A stretch of 21,703 nucleotides of DNA from Euprymna scolopes (lineage: Eukaryota; Mollusca; Cephalopoda; Sepiida; Sepiolidae): NCBI GenBank assembly GCA_024364805.1, contig CM044507.1:8340478-8362180 (forward strand), written 5' to 3'. Under the pieces are notes generated by a model, which had not been told where the DNA came from, did not search any database, and saw only the letters and a program-made list of their open reading frames with translations. The position numbers were made by a program, and so were the translations under genes. Below, piece by piece: positions 1 through 9,172 of the stretch; position 1 is the first letter of the stretch, and each line of letters starts with the position of its first letter.

Positions 1-52
1 ATGTATGTATGTATGTGTGTTTGTGTACATACATACACACATTTATATATGA
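1..52. repeat. ATGT/ACAT microsatellite, inverted
   Basis: The window opens with repeated ATGT units, passes through GTGTGTTTGTGT and then runs into ACATACATACACACAT. The two halves are complementary, so a single strand could fold into a hairpin. No gene signal is seen. Confidence 0.8.
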
Positions 53-1500
53 GACATTTTATGTATATAACTATGTAAACACTTTTGAACCCATTAAATA
101 CGATATATCTACTTGCAGAATGTATCACTAGATAAAAAATATGTCAGATTAATTAATCCATAAAAACTTAATGTATATCTATATTTTGATACGAAAGTAA
201 TGTGAAAAAAAAAAAAAAGATATAACAAATTAGTAAACTTTCGATTGACGATTCAACCTTTTTACATTCCCGGTCATTTTTCTCCAATATTTATTTTGTG
301 TTTAATTTGCAGTAGCTTTAGTCATATATACATCAGTGATAACCCACGGACGAGTACTAGTCCTGGAAAAAATTTGGAGATTCACATAAAAGTTGGAACA
401 TTATTTAAATTTTTATGAAGCTTCTAATTCAAAAATGAAAAGTCTATTATGAATTGTATATATGTTCAAAACATTATACAATCCCGGTACACAACTGTGA
501 GATCATCCAACCATCATATAACCTGACACGACTTACAACGTCACGTTCAACACTTTTTATTGAATAGCTTCTTACCATTACTCTATAAACTACTGATATA
601 ATTTTTTACAAACATGGTATGCCTTTTGAGAAAAAAATGGAAAGAAATTTTGGTAGTGAAGTATGGGATTAAAACAACGTTAAAAATGCTGCCACGACTA
701 TCAACTTCGAGCTAGTGCATTTGCAAAACATTGGGATTATGAAATTATAAGCAAGCCCAGAATTATGAAAACCAAGTACAGATAGTTGAGAAGGAGGAAC
801 TAAATGGGATGAAATTAATTTCTATTAAATTTTGAATACATTGAATAATTAATTTAATTCAAAAATTCATTAATACGATTTGATGTTTAATCATTTTTTC
901 TTTAAAATGTCTGATTAACGTCTTTAAACTTCAAATTTCCAATGTGTTTCATTTAAATATTTAGACAATAACTTTGTCATATTCAATGCGTTAATTTCAT
1001 ATTAATAAACATTATAATTTTCCAATTATTTCTATCTTTATAAATTTAGATATATGTATGTGTTTATATATTTGTATGTACAGAATTAATTCTTAAACTA
1101 ATTAATCGATAATTTTGTATCTTGGAATAGACCTGTTAGGCGTAAGGGATATGATGTGGACTATATTTAGTTTTATGCAAAGGAAGTAAAAAGGGATGAT
1201 GGGAGCTCGTTATGAAAATTCAGATATCTTCGATTTTTGTAAAATTTGAAAAATATGTATTAGATATCAATTAATAAATATTCCTCAAGTTTCTTGAGAG
1301 TTTGAGCACAATCTCTCATTTGAAATTTAAACATTTCGGAGTTGCCTTGATTTGGATCTTTTATTTGATTATTTATTTGATTTTTTTTTTTTTTGATATT
1401 TTATTAAACACCAATTAAATCTCATTTTTTTCTTAAGATCTCTTAACTTAAACCTTAAATTTTAGATATTTTCTAGAATCAAAATCATGTAATAGATAAT
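53..1500. other. AT-rich sequence with no recognised gene
   Basis: This stretch is strongly AT-rich with poly-A and poly-T runs and only short open frames. An imperfect 16-bp palindrome built on AGTACT lies near 347-364. I recognise no transposase, reverse transcriptase or host exon here. Old, unrecognisable repeats are likely. Confidence 0.6.
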
Positions 1501-1506
1501 TATTTA

Positions 1507-1575
1507 GTGGTGGTGGTGGTGGTGGTGGAGAAGAAGAAGAAGAAGAAGAAGAAGAAGAAGAAGAAGAAGAAGAAG
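1507..1575. repeat. compound (GTG)n-(GAA)n microsatellite
   Basis: About seven GTG units (1507-1528) are followed without a break by about fifteen GAA/AGA units. The 74-codon open frame on the minus strand that encodes runs of His and Leu is a product of this repeat and is not a gene. GAA tracts can form triplex DNA. Confidence 0.9.
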
Positions 1576-2160
1576 GAAAAAGATAAAAAGAAAGGGTGAG
1601 AAAAAGAAGTATAAGAAAAATAAAGAAGTGAAAATAAAAACAACGAAAAAGAAAACGAACGAGAAAAAACTGATTTTGAAGTGAGTTTGAGTTAGCAAGA
1701 AAGCGTTAAGAGTTTTTGCCAGGGCCATAGTTCAGTTTAAGTTACATTCACATGCGTCGTGTGGACATTAGCTTGCCTTATTACGAAGGCACCGTGCAAA
1801 GGGCGAATGGGAATTAAGTAAGGAAGCACGTACGATACACGAACTCAAACGTGCTATCAAATGAATAATGCCTTTACTACAAAACGCACACACATGTACG
1901 CACCACACACACTGTACAGAGGCCCTACACGAACAGAGGGGAGAGGAGGGAGGGGAAGCAAGAGGTGGATTTTGTCCGTGTAAAAAGAAGAGAAAGTTAA
2001 TCAAATACATTACTCTCTTTCCAGTCTTCCTTATTTAAAAATATACCCTCTGATTTTTATAGTGATGCCTATACATGAAATCTGTGTGCGCGCAATGTCA
2101 GGCCTCTGCACACTCACTTGTCTCCCTTCCTCCACACACGTGTACGCGTACAACCACCGT
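1576..2160. other. purine-rich flank and unassigned sequence
   Basis: The purine-rich strand continues as a decayed extension of the GAA repeat to about 1690. Mixed sequence with short CACACA and GAGGGGAG runs follows. Short open frames on both strands show no domain or codon-bias signal. Confidence 0.5.
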
Positions 2161-2176
2161 TCATCATAGCCCCTCA

Positions 2177-2212
2177 CCATCATCATCATCATCATCATCA
2201 ACACCACCAAGA
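2177..2212. repeat. (CAT)n / CAACACCACC microsatellite
   Basis: Roughly eight CAT units run into an interrupted CAA/CAC tract. The poly-Ser and poly-His stretches in overlapping open frames come from this repeat. Confidence 0.85.
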
Positions 2213-2354
2213 AAAAGTAAACATGACAAAAAGAGAGAAAAGAAATGCGAAACCGCACAAAGTTATTTTATGCACGTATATGTTGTACGAATCTCAGGGA
2301 AGTGTACAAGAAGGACGCATACAAATAAACAAATAGAAAAAGATCGTGAAAACT

Positions 2355-2436
2355 TGATAGATAGATTGATTGATTGATGAATAGATAGATACATAAATAG
2401 ATAGTGAATAGACTGAGATAGATGGATAGATAGAAC
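2355..2436. repeat. imperfect GATA/GATT microsatellite
   Basis: GATAGATAGATTGATTGATTGATGAATAG-type units extend for about 80 bp with interruptions. This is an old tetranucleotide repeat of the class common in cephalopod DNA. Confidence 0.85.
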
Positions 2437-2546
2437 GACTGAAAATTATATATACCCTTGAAAAAAATGTGATCCGTTAGCTCAACTATCTAATTTGTCG
2501 TACATTCTTTAAATCAGGAAAAATTGTTTGCACAGTCAGTTAAATA

Positions 2547-2919
2547 CAATGGACATTCCAAAAGTAATGCTCCCTATGTTTTTATTCCGCTCGAATGGAT
2601 CAGAGAGCATTACCAATTAAATTGTTATACCGTCTGAATTTATGCATTCATAACCTGAAAGTTTCATCTCTCTGTTGCATATATTGACGGTGTGAGATTC
2701 TAAGAAAGCAACCCCTGTCGTGGACGCGCCTCAGAAGCAGAGACGCTTCATTGAATTCCTGGCAAAAGTGCATTGAGAATGATGGTTACTATGTAGAAAA
2801 ATAAATACTGGAGCACAAAACGTCACTCGTTTTAATGGTACCACTCTTGTCTTTGTAGCTCTTCAACTTTTTGAGTTTAAAAAAAAAAATAGGAGGCGTT
2901 ACTTTTGAAACGACCCTCA
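2547..2919 (+). mobile_element. internally deleted mariner (MITE-like)
   Basis: The left end (core CATTCCAAAAGTAATGCTCC) and the inverse of the right end (core CGTTTCAAAAGTAACGCCTC) form imperfect terminal inverted repeats, with TA on both outer sides (2545-2546 and 2920-2921). Inside, one frame reads PQKQRRFIEFLAK (about 2730-2768), which resembles the start of mariner helix-turn-helix domains. Almost immediately after comes CIENDGYYVEK and a stop (2769-2804), a typical mariner C-terminus. The catalytic middle of the transposase, roughly 900 bp, is absent, so this is a non-autonomous deletion derivative. The family is inferred from these short motifs only. Confidence 0.65.
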
Positions 2920-2924
2920 TATGA

Positions 2925-3094
2925 CAAAGTGCGCTCCAAACTGTCAAAAATGCATTGAGAATGATAGTAACTATGTAGGAAAATAAATTCTGAAGCACAA
3001 AACGTCGCTCGTCTTAATGGTACCATTCCCATCTTCATAGCTCTTCAACTTTTCGAGTTATAATGGGAGGCCTTACTTTTAGAACTACCCTTGC
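2925..3094 (+). mobile_element. 3' end fragment of a second mariner copy
   Basis: From about 2935 the sequence repeats the 3' end of the upstream element at roughly 85% identity. It has the same C-terminal codons (CIENDSNYVGK, stop; 2951-2986), the same short 3' UTR and a terminal repeat ending CTACCCTTGCA. There is no 5' terminal repeat. It is either a truncated second insertion or an old tandem duplication of the element's 3' part. Confidence 0.6.
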
Positions 3095-3099
3095 ATTTT

Positions 3100-3740
3100 T
3101 AACTAAAGACAAAATTAATTTCTCTTTCCCTCTTTAGCAACGAGTTAAATAATACTACGACCTATCTTGCTGTCTCTCTTCATCAATATCGAAAGAGACA
3201 GTCTTACGAGTAAGTTTAAAATAAAATAAAAAAGCCCAAGGAAAAATTGAAAGAGAGCTGATAGAAAAAGTAGCACTGAAATTAGAATGCCCACCAAAAC
3301 GTAATATATGAAAATGAATATCCCATAATATTGAAATAGTTTTATTTTAAAAAAAAAATGCACCCTACATTTTAAAAAATCTTGTTGGCAAAAATAAACG
3401 AACTACTTAGTTTTCTTATGTTTGTTTACAGATGTCGTGTGTGAAGGTCAAGGTCAACTGGTGTTGACCAAAAACTATCGCTTCTGTGTCTTAGATCTTA
3501 TACCCTATATGCTCCTAATTCTTTAGTTTACAAATTGATAATATGGATTAATTTCCTTGGATTAATGTGTCAAATTTATTTATGTAAGTTCATATTCATT
3601 TTATATTTATTTCTATTTACGAGTTGGAAATTCATAGCCACTGATTGTTCTATTTAACAGCAATTAACCATTTATTTCAATTTACTTAAGTTCATCTTTT
3701 ACAAAATAAAAATGTTAGCAAAAAATCTCCTGGGCAAATC
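3100..3740. other. AT-rich sequence, no confirmed gene
   Basis: Mostly AT-rich. A small GC-richer patch (3430-3510) starts after a splice-acceptor-like TTTGTTTACAG and has a short open frame reading VVCEGQGQLVLTKNYRF. The same patch carries the AGGTCAAGGTCA motif described separately. I do not call a gene here. Confidence 0.4.
3446..3470. promoter_or_regulatory. cluster of nuclear-receptor-like half-sites
   Basis: GAAGGTCAAGGTCA holds two adjacent AGGTCA half-sites. The second sits in TCAAGGTCA, the extended site of the NR5/FTZ-F1 and ERR families. Eight bases later TGACC appears in the opposite orientation. The match is exact, but short motifs occur by chance and GACCTTGACC-type repeats exist in invertebrate DNA, so function is unproven. 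Confidence 0.2.
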
Positions 3741-3749
3741 CAGATAGAT

Positions 3750-3975
3750 ACAGCTAATATATATAACGAAGAGTGGAATGCATAAAATAGATAGTAAATT
3801 CTGAAATAGATATATAGCTGAATAGATACACAGGTAGTAAATAGTAAAGATTGCAAAAAATATAAATAATAATGAAAGATAGATATGTTAGTGATGATAT
3901 ATAAAGATACTGAATTAGATGCATAAATAAATAAATAATGAAGCCTGAAAGAGATAGGTAGATATACTGAGTGAG
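3750..3975. repeat. decayed AAATAGATA/GATA repeat
   Basis: TAGATA, AAATAGATA and GAAAGATAG units recur with many interruptions through about 220 bp. The minus-strand open frame rich in Tyr, Ile and Leu that crosses it is an artefact of the repeat. Confidence 0.6.
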
Positions 3976-4178
3976 TGAATAAGTTCTAATGCACAACAAC
4001 TCAGATGTAGTTTTATTACAGCCTAGACCAATTGAATATATTCATAATACATTTTGATTAATAAGTCTGTAGCTTAATGACAAAACGGACATTTATCTTT
4101 AATTGGCACAACATTTTCCCTTTCAATCTCTTTTGTTTTTCTCATCATAATTTAGTTTTTAATATATCATTGACTGAT

Positions 4179-4346
4179 CTAACATTTAAATGTCACTTAC
4201 AAAGAGATAGTAAATATATGGCAACAACACAATACGGAAAAATGTACGTTGGTTTCAGTGAACGCAAGTGGAATAATAGGTATAATTATCATATGATGAC
4301 TTTTATGAATATGAAATATAAAAATTTCATCACATTTGGAAATTAA
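4179..4346 (+). mobile_element. Penelope-like element, GIY-YIG end fragment
   Basis: A frame from 4179 to the stop at 4344-4346 encodes about 55 residues. It contains GKMYVGFSERKWNNRY followed by a His and MNMKYKNF. This matches the pattern Y-[IV]-G-x-[ST] ... [FW]-K/N-x-R-Y ... H ... KY seen in the GIY-YIG nuclease region at the C-terminus of Penelope-like retroelements. No reverse transcriptase is visible upstream, so it is a short, old fragment. The assignment is from motif recall, and a search would be needed to confirm it. Confidence 0.45.
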
Positions 4347-4587
4347 TAGAGAAAAAAGCCATCTATATTAACATGGAATATTATTTAAAATGCACATCTT
4401 TGTAGTATCTAAAACAAACTAAAAATGCTGTATCTGTCTGATACTAGCGAGACCTGTGGAAATTCCGCAGAGGGCTCATTCATATGTAATATATTGATGC
4501 TGGAATTCTATAGATGTTCAGTGTACATGGAGACGCTCTTAGATTATTGTAGCTTTTTTGTTAAAACTGCAAAAGTATTTATCTAAG
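4347..4587. other. unassigned AT-rich sequence
   Basis: A moderately GC-richer patch near 4450-4480 is followed by AT-rich sequence. It may be flank of the Penelope-like fragment, but no motif supports this. Confidence 0.4.
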
Positions 4588-4763
4588 CTAGCACGAACAT
4601 CCGGCAAAGCCTGGTCATAAAGTATGCTTAAATATAATGTTTTAATTCTTGCAGATTTCATATATATTATTATAGAGTTAATGTTCTATCGATTTTTACA
4701 TATTATAAAGTTGCGATGACTTGGGTGCATTAGCTTGAATTGAAACCGAAATAAAAACTTATG

Positions 4764-4812
<49 letters not shown>

Positions 4813-4970
4813 ACTTAAGTTCCTTCAGTCATAATCGAAATCGAAACCAAAACTTATGAAGAATTCTTGATAAAATTATTTATAAAAAAAATAGATTACT
4901 TAAGTGCCATCAGCTATAATCGAAACCGAAACCAAAACTTATGTAGAATTCTTGGTAAAATTATTTGACA
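4588..4970 (-). mobile_element. Helitron-like repeat, 3' half (copy E)
   Basis: Read on the minus strand, this matches the 3' half of the family seen at 12149-12682 and 20230-20746. Shared landmarks are the block ATTATAGAG, the TTAAGYATA-type stretch, and a terminus with a small hairpin (CCAGGC TTT GCCGG) a few bases before CTAG at 4588-4591. The copy is interrupted by a (TA)n tract. It carries three versions of a block of about 50 bp ending AAAACTTATG (near 4712-4765, 4812-4865 and 4896-4945), so part of it has been amplified locally. The 5' half is missing. Confidence 0.5.
4767..4810. repeat. (TA)n microsatellite
   Basis: About 22 uninterrupted TA units lie inside the Helitron-like copy. 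Confidence 0.95.
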
Positions 4971-5093
4971 AGAAATGGAAGTACATAACAATTAAACGAC
5001 CTGGATGTAAGCGTGACACAGAAAATAACACACACACTATCATATTAATATATATAGATGACCAAGCAAAAGAGGCAATATTAGTATGTGATA

Positions 5094-5963
5094 CAGGGTT
5101 GAACGATAAAATTGTTGCTGTAGAAAACACGACATGATTCCATTTCCATTTCATGAAAACTGGTTTTCTTTTTATGTTGCACACCATCTATTAGTTGACC
5201 AGTTGTGTACAAACCCCAAGAGTGATAGGTGTCTTCTATCATGTCTGAAAGTGACATAATGCTGAACGAGTGAAATCGGAGATGTGCCGCTGTACAACTC
5301 ATGCTCTCTACTGATCCAAGTTATGACAACAGGACCATTGCCAGCACCCTCAAAATGTAAATCTGGACGGTTCAACAATTGATGGCACAGCTGAATACAT
5401 CGGAAGACTCACAGTTATGGTCTTTGGTGTGGTTTCAAGTGAGGGCCACATCATGTCACCTCACATCTTCGAAGCCGGCTTGAAAATCAACACCAACACA
5501 TCTAGTTGTGCTAAAGAGTGTGGTAATCCCCCTGGTGCAATCAGGTGGCCGCTGGCAGATGCTGGGTGTGGCAGCAGGACTTTACGCTGGCCTACAATTT
5601 CAAAGAGACTCGGGCTTGGCTTCAGAAGGAGTGCTACGACTTTGTACTTTTCTCTCACTGGCCCCCTCCTCCCCCGATGTGAACCTACTAGACGACTTCA
5701 TTTGGTCATACGTCGAAAACAACACCAACATGACCTCCCACAACACAAAAGCCAGCCTGATCGCTGCCATCTGCTGAGCTCCCGCCGGCGTTTGTAGAAA
5801 AAGCATGCTCCCAGTTCTGGACCCCTATCGAGGCGGCTACACTGAATAGATGTCATATCTACTACATAATCAAATTACCTGAATTGATTTTTTTCAATAT
5901 AAGTTTTAAAATAAAGCTGCAGTGTTGTTTTCTTTAGAGCGACAATTTTATCGTTCCACTCTG
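5094..5963 (+). mobile_element. mariner-like element, core deleted, TIRs clear
   Basis: The ends form 27-bp terminal inverted repeats that match at about 23 positions (shared core GGAACGATAAAATTGT or its near copy) and are flanked by TA on both sides (5092-5093, 5964-5965). The transposase reads from ATG 5241 as MSESDIMLNE, then a stop, then RRCAAVQLML and the helix-turn-helix-like RTIASTLKM...VQQLMAQLN. It then jumps near 5410 to VMVFGVVSSEGHIMSPHIF, which normally lies well past the first catalytic Asp. Further on, in changing frames, come WQQDFTLAYN (second Asp box) and PSSPDVNLLDDFIW (third Asp box). The first catalytic region is deleted, and several stops and frameshifts are present. The element is 870 bp and non-autonomous. 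Confidence 0.8.
5241..5835 (+). pseudogene. broken mariner-like transposase
   Basis: These are remnants of a DDE/D transposase of the Tc1/mariner superfamily. The N-terminal DNA-binding part (5241-5405) and the second half of the catalytic domain (5417-5835) remain. The conserved VENNTNMTSHNTKASLIAAI segment near the C-terminus and a following KACSQF-like stretch (about 5800-5820) place it with mariner families that carry PPSSPDLNPLDYF boxes. The first catalytic aspartate region is missing and the frame changes at least twice, so no functional enzyme is made. Overlapping open frames of 126 and 89 codons are pieces of this gene, not separate genes. Confidence 0.75.
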
Positions 5964-5986
5964 TATAGACAATGAAATAAGTACAT

Positions 5987-6678
5987 CAGGGTTTGTACAA
6001 GTTTTCAATGTTCATTTCCAAGGACTTTCCAAAGTTTTTCATGGCCTTCTCTATACAAAATTCAAGTTTTCAAAACAAAATTTGGGATCTTTTACAATCA
6101 ACAGTAATTCGAAAAAGCGGTAAAAATTCAAATAATACAAAAAATAAATGTTACCATAGCTAATAAAAGTTACTTTGCAACCTACCTGCATAATTTTTTT
6201 GTGTGTTTTTACGTAGTTTTAAATGCTTTATATTTCATCCCAAATATTAACTCTCTTTATGACTTTTAAATTTTCAAACAAGATCGCTACCGTCTTGTCC
6301 ATTTTTTTCGGCCCATCAAGCCTCATTTTAGGTTATCACTTTTATTGGGGGGGGGGGGCACCATTAAAAAGTCCCGTCTGTAGAAGGAAAGTATTTTTTT
6401 GAGGAGTGGGGTATTTTTATTTATGGTGGCCTCACTACCCCCCCCCCCAATAATTAAATAATAACTGAATGTAAAAATAGAGGAAAATTTATTTCGATTT
6501 TATTTTTAATATTTCGACACAAATGTTTACTGGATATAAAAAATACAGTTTTCTAGGCTTTTGAAGACTTTCAAGACATTTTCCAAATTTTCAAGGATTT
6601 TTCAAGGTAATAATAGAAATAAGGCCTTTTCTAGGCAAAAGGCAAAATTCAAGGATTTTCAAGTCTGCGCGAACCCTG
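5987..6678. mobile_element. hAT-like non-autonomous element
   Basis: The left end CAGGGTTTGTACAAGTTTTC and the inverse of the right end CAGGGTTCGCGCAGACTTG share CAGGGTT and then drift. The pentamer TACAT abuts both ends (5982-5986, 6679-6683) and looks like a target duplication. Subterminal TTTCAAGGATTTTCAAG-type repeats are typical of hAT-derived miniature elements. No transposase is visible in its 692 bp. Usual hAT duplications are 8 bp, so the 5-bp one is either eroded or marks a different branch such as the hAT5 type. The family name is an inference. Confidence 0.6.
6347..6448. repeat. G12 ... C11 homopolymer pair
   Basis: A run of 12 G (6347-6358) and a run of 11 C (6438-6448) lie about 80 bp apart. 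Each has ATT on its outer side, and CACCAT and ATGGTG lie between them, so the segment is an imperfect inverted repeat. It could fold into a long hairpin, and the G run could join a quadruplex. Confidence 0.6.
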
Positions 6679-7574
6679 TACATACTAAAACATAGCAACA
6701 AATTTAACCACTGATAATTTTTTTTTTTTAATTATGAAATATTAGATAAAACTATATAATAAAAAGTAAATAGTTGAGCTAAATAATTATTAATTTCAAA
6801 AGTAAAATATTATTCAGCACTGAACCAATATTAGTTATATCACTTTAAAAATAAAATACAAAACCGATTTAATTGATTCATTTGGAACCTCACCATATAA
6901 AGCAAAGATATCTGTGCATATCTGTCCACACATCAGTTGTCAATAATTGATCTTTGAGTAAAACGAATGGCATATTAAGATTCAGCAGGTCAGTGACATG
7001 CGACCGAGGGTGGGGATGAACCCGGACATCCATGAAAAGAGAGCATCCAAATGTAAAAACCATTTTTGGTTAAAATCTGCTAATCATTTGCCAGAAGTGT
7101 GTCAATCTAACAACCCTGCCCTTTACACAAATGCATAAGATGTATGTGAATTGTGGTGCAACCATCACAAAAAGTAACAAACATGTGACTGTTTGTTTCT
7201 GCATTTCTCAATCAATGCTCAACCTATTTTCAGCTTTTGCCTATTTAGATGAAATATTTAAACTACTCAGGTCATGTGTGTAGCGCTAGAATAGTTGCAA
7301 TTACGTTATTTTTTTTTATCTTTAATGTAATATTTGCAAACTCAGAGACATTATATTTGTGTGCATGTATAATTTAACATAATTTCCTTTCTTTTTGTGT
7401 TTCTTTTTACCATTGAATCACCACTTATCAAAACTAAAAGCAATGTGAGGATATGTTTTTAATAAGATTGATGAATTGTTAACCGAATGATGAAGAATAT
7501 TATGTGAGGATTATAAATGATTAATAGAACGGACAACATTTTAATATTTTTGATGATGGTTTATGACAAGTATT

Positions 7575-7629
7575 TACTGACATTGAACTTGAAGAGGATC
7601 ATGCAGTCAGAGAAGCAGTCTCATGATAA
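7575..7629 (+). repeat. short dispersed repeat, copy 1
   Basis: The segment with CATTGAACTTGAAGAGGATC and ATGCAGTCAGAGAAGCAGTC matches 9118-9172 at roughly 80% identity. One frame reads DIELEEDHAVREAVS, an acidic stretch. The parent element is not recognised. Confidence 0.55.
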
Positions 7630-7927
7630 TATATTCAATGGACAGGAAGTTCTTGGAAAGAAGCTCTGTTTATGGAGATTGCGTTTGATGCTAGGTACAT
7701 AGTAGAAAAAAAAAGAAAGTTCTTTATGGTAAGAAAACGAGTTTTTGCTGTGAATGTGTTACTGTAACACTGCAGACGGCTATATGCAAATGCATGTGAA
7801 ATGACTATAAAAAGGGACAAGAGGATGATGATAGGAGAGACTTGGAGCATGGAATGAGATATTGTTTGAGATCACGTGAGAAGATAACTGACATTCAAGA
7901 TCACGTTAGAGAAGACGATCATGTGGG

Positions 7928-7935
7928 TGACGTCA
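7928..7935. promoter_or_regulatory. TGACGTCA palindrome (CRE-like)
   Basis: This is an exact 8-bp consensus cAMP-response element. Similar but decayed octamers TGATGTCA (about 8233) and TGACATCA (about 8567) lie nearby, which suggests it belongs to a repeated unit rather than to a promoter. Confidence 0.15.
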
Positions 7936-8424
7936 CGGTCATAACAGTGAGGAAGTGGATGTCATTGTTACAAAAAAAAAAGTGAGTTGAAGTTCTTTTC
8001 TATTCTTGTCCACTTTGCAACTGAGGCATACAACGCGTGTTAGTTCTTGGACAACGTTACATTACAAGTAATAACCAGAGGTTGGAACTCAATGATCCTC
8101 TTCTATGTAATTAACGAAAGAGTAGAAAGAATAGTAACATCTCTTCTGTGAGAAAGGAGCTGTAGAGAGGAGAAGAGATCATCCCCACTGGATTGCAAAG
8201 TTGATTTTGTACTCTGTCAAACCAAGAATGAGTGATGTCATAATATTTTATAGTAATATTTTTAAGCCTTATACTTAAGTGTTAGATGGCACGCAATAAA
8301 TATTTTCCATGACCTCTATACACCACTGTAAGTTTAAAACTTTTTTTTTTTAAACTTATAATTTTAGGAAAAAGTAAATGTCTTTCCAAAATATCAACAT
8401 AATATAATGATCTACAATTGCTAA

Positions 8425-8700
8425 TCTATTTATATACTACTAAAACTCTGTATCTCTTGTTTGTTTGCTTGTTTGTTCGTTTGCTTCCTAATACAGAATA
8501 AATAACATCATTGATTTGTGACATGATCTATTAAAACAGAGGTGGGGATAACAATGCACAGTAAATGACATCACAGTATGATGAGGTCATTCATTATAAC
8601 GGAGAGATAGGGCATAATCATGCATACTGGATGATGTTATCAATTAAACGAGAGAGTGAGGCGGGAAAAGATCCTTTATGACGTTTTATCTAGATTTTGT
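8425..8700 (+). mobile_element. possible Helitron-like 5' end (copy F)
   Basis: TCTATTTATATACTACTAAA followed by ACTCTGTATCTC and GTTTGTTTGCTTGTTTG has the layout of Helitron-type 5' ends: TC start, AT-rich TATAAAA-like block, then short T-G repeats. The downstream body differs from copies A to E, and no 3' hairpin with CTAG could be fixed. The end coordinate is arbitrary. Confidence 0.3.
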
Positions 8701-9117
8701 TGTTGTCTAGGGTTTTCTTTATTTCCTGAGCTTCCAAATAACTTTTATCATATTTTTTGAAAAATCATCTCATTTGTGATACTCTTTTTTCATCCAATAC
8801 GTACATACGTTGGAAAATGATTAAAAATGTAGAAGAGGTGATGTAATTTATCATTACGTGACCGACACAGAAAAGAAATCAGTTATGCCAAGTGTAAATT
8901 CTCTAAGTGTGGTGATTTGTGCATTAACTAGTGTACACACTCCGTCAAAAATCATGGAGAAAAAATTATACTTCGCTAGTGCCTGAATCGAAGAAAATTA
9001 AAGAAAAAATTAAGAAAACGTTAAAAATGGAAAATTATAAAAAAAAAATTAAAAGAATATTAGTCCAAACACTTGCAAAGTATAAAAATTTTTCCATAAT
9101 TTTAGACAGGGTGTACA

Positions 9118-9172
9118 TGCTGTCATTGAACTTAAAGAAGAATCATGCAGTCAGGGAAGCAGTCTGACAATA
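9118..9172 (+). repeat. short dispersed repeat, copy 2
   Basis: Diverged copy of 7575-7629. It keeps TCATTGAACTTAAAGAAG and CATGCAGTCAGGGAAGCAG. The minimal shared segment is about 55 bp. Confidence 0.55.

Larger units (their letters stand above)
6690..8420. other. long AT-rich stretch with minor repeats
   Basis: No recognisable gene. A GC-richer patch (6960-7060) has an open frame of about 58 codons but no clear splice sites or domain. Around 7869-7935 the motif GATCACGT recurs in degenerate form. A 55-bp segment at 7575-7629 has a diverged copy at 9118-9172. The rest is AT-rich. Confidence 0.4.

Noticed and set aside
1504-1728. 74-codon minus-strand frame ending in poly-Leu and poly-His
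   Set aside because: It is a translation of the GGT/GAA microsatellite and its decayed flank, with no other coding evidence.
3754-3999. 81-codon Tyr/Ile/Leu-rich minus-strand frame resembling membrane segments
   Set aside because: It is the translation of decayed GATA-type repeats.
5081-5378. Minus-strand frames across the mariner-like element
   Set aside because: They are shadows of the plus-strand transposase remnant.
6990-7030. Minus-strand GGGTTCATCCCC resembling a tRNA/SINE B box
   Set aside because: No A box at the proper distance and no cloverleaf could be drawn.
6965-7140. Open frame with NEWHIKIQQVSDMRPRVG and downstream residues to a stop
   Set aside because: The codons look slightly biased, but there is no convincing acceptor. 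A GTCAGTG donor-like site lies at the start, and no known protein is recognised.
8931-9167. 78-codon Lys-rich frame
   Set aside because: Its lysines come from A-rich DNA and its end overlaps the dispersed repeat at 9118. There is no start context or domain.
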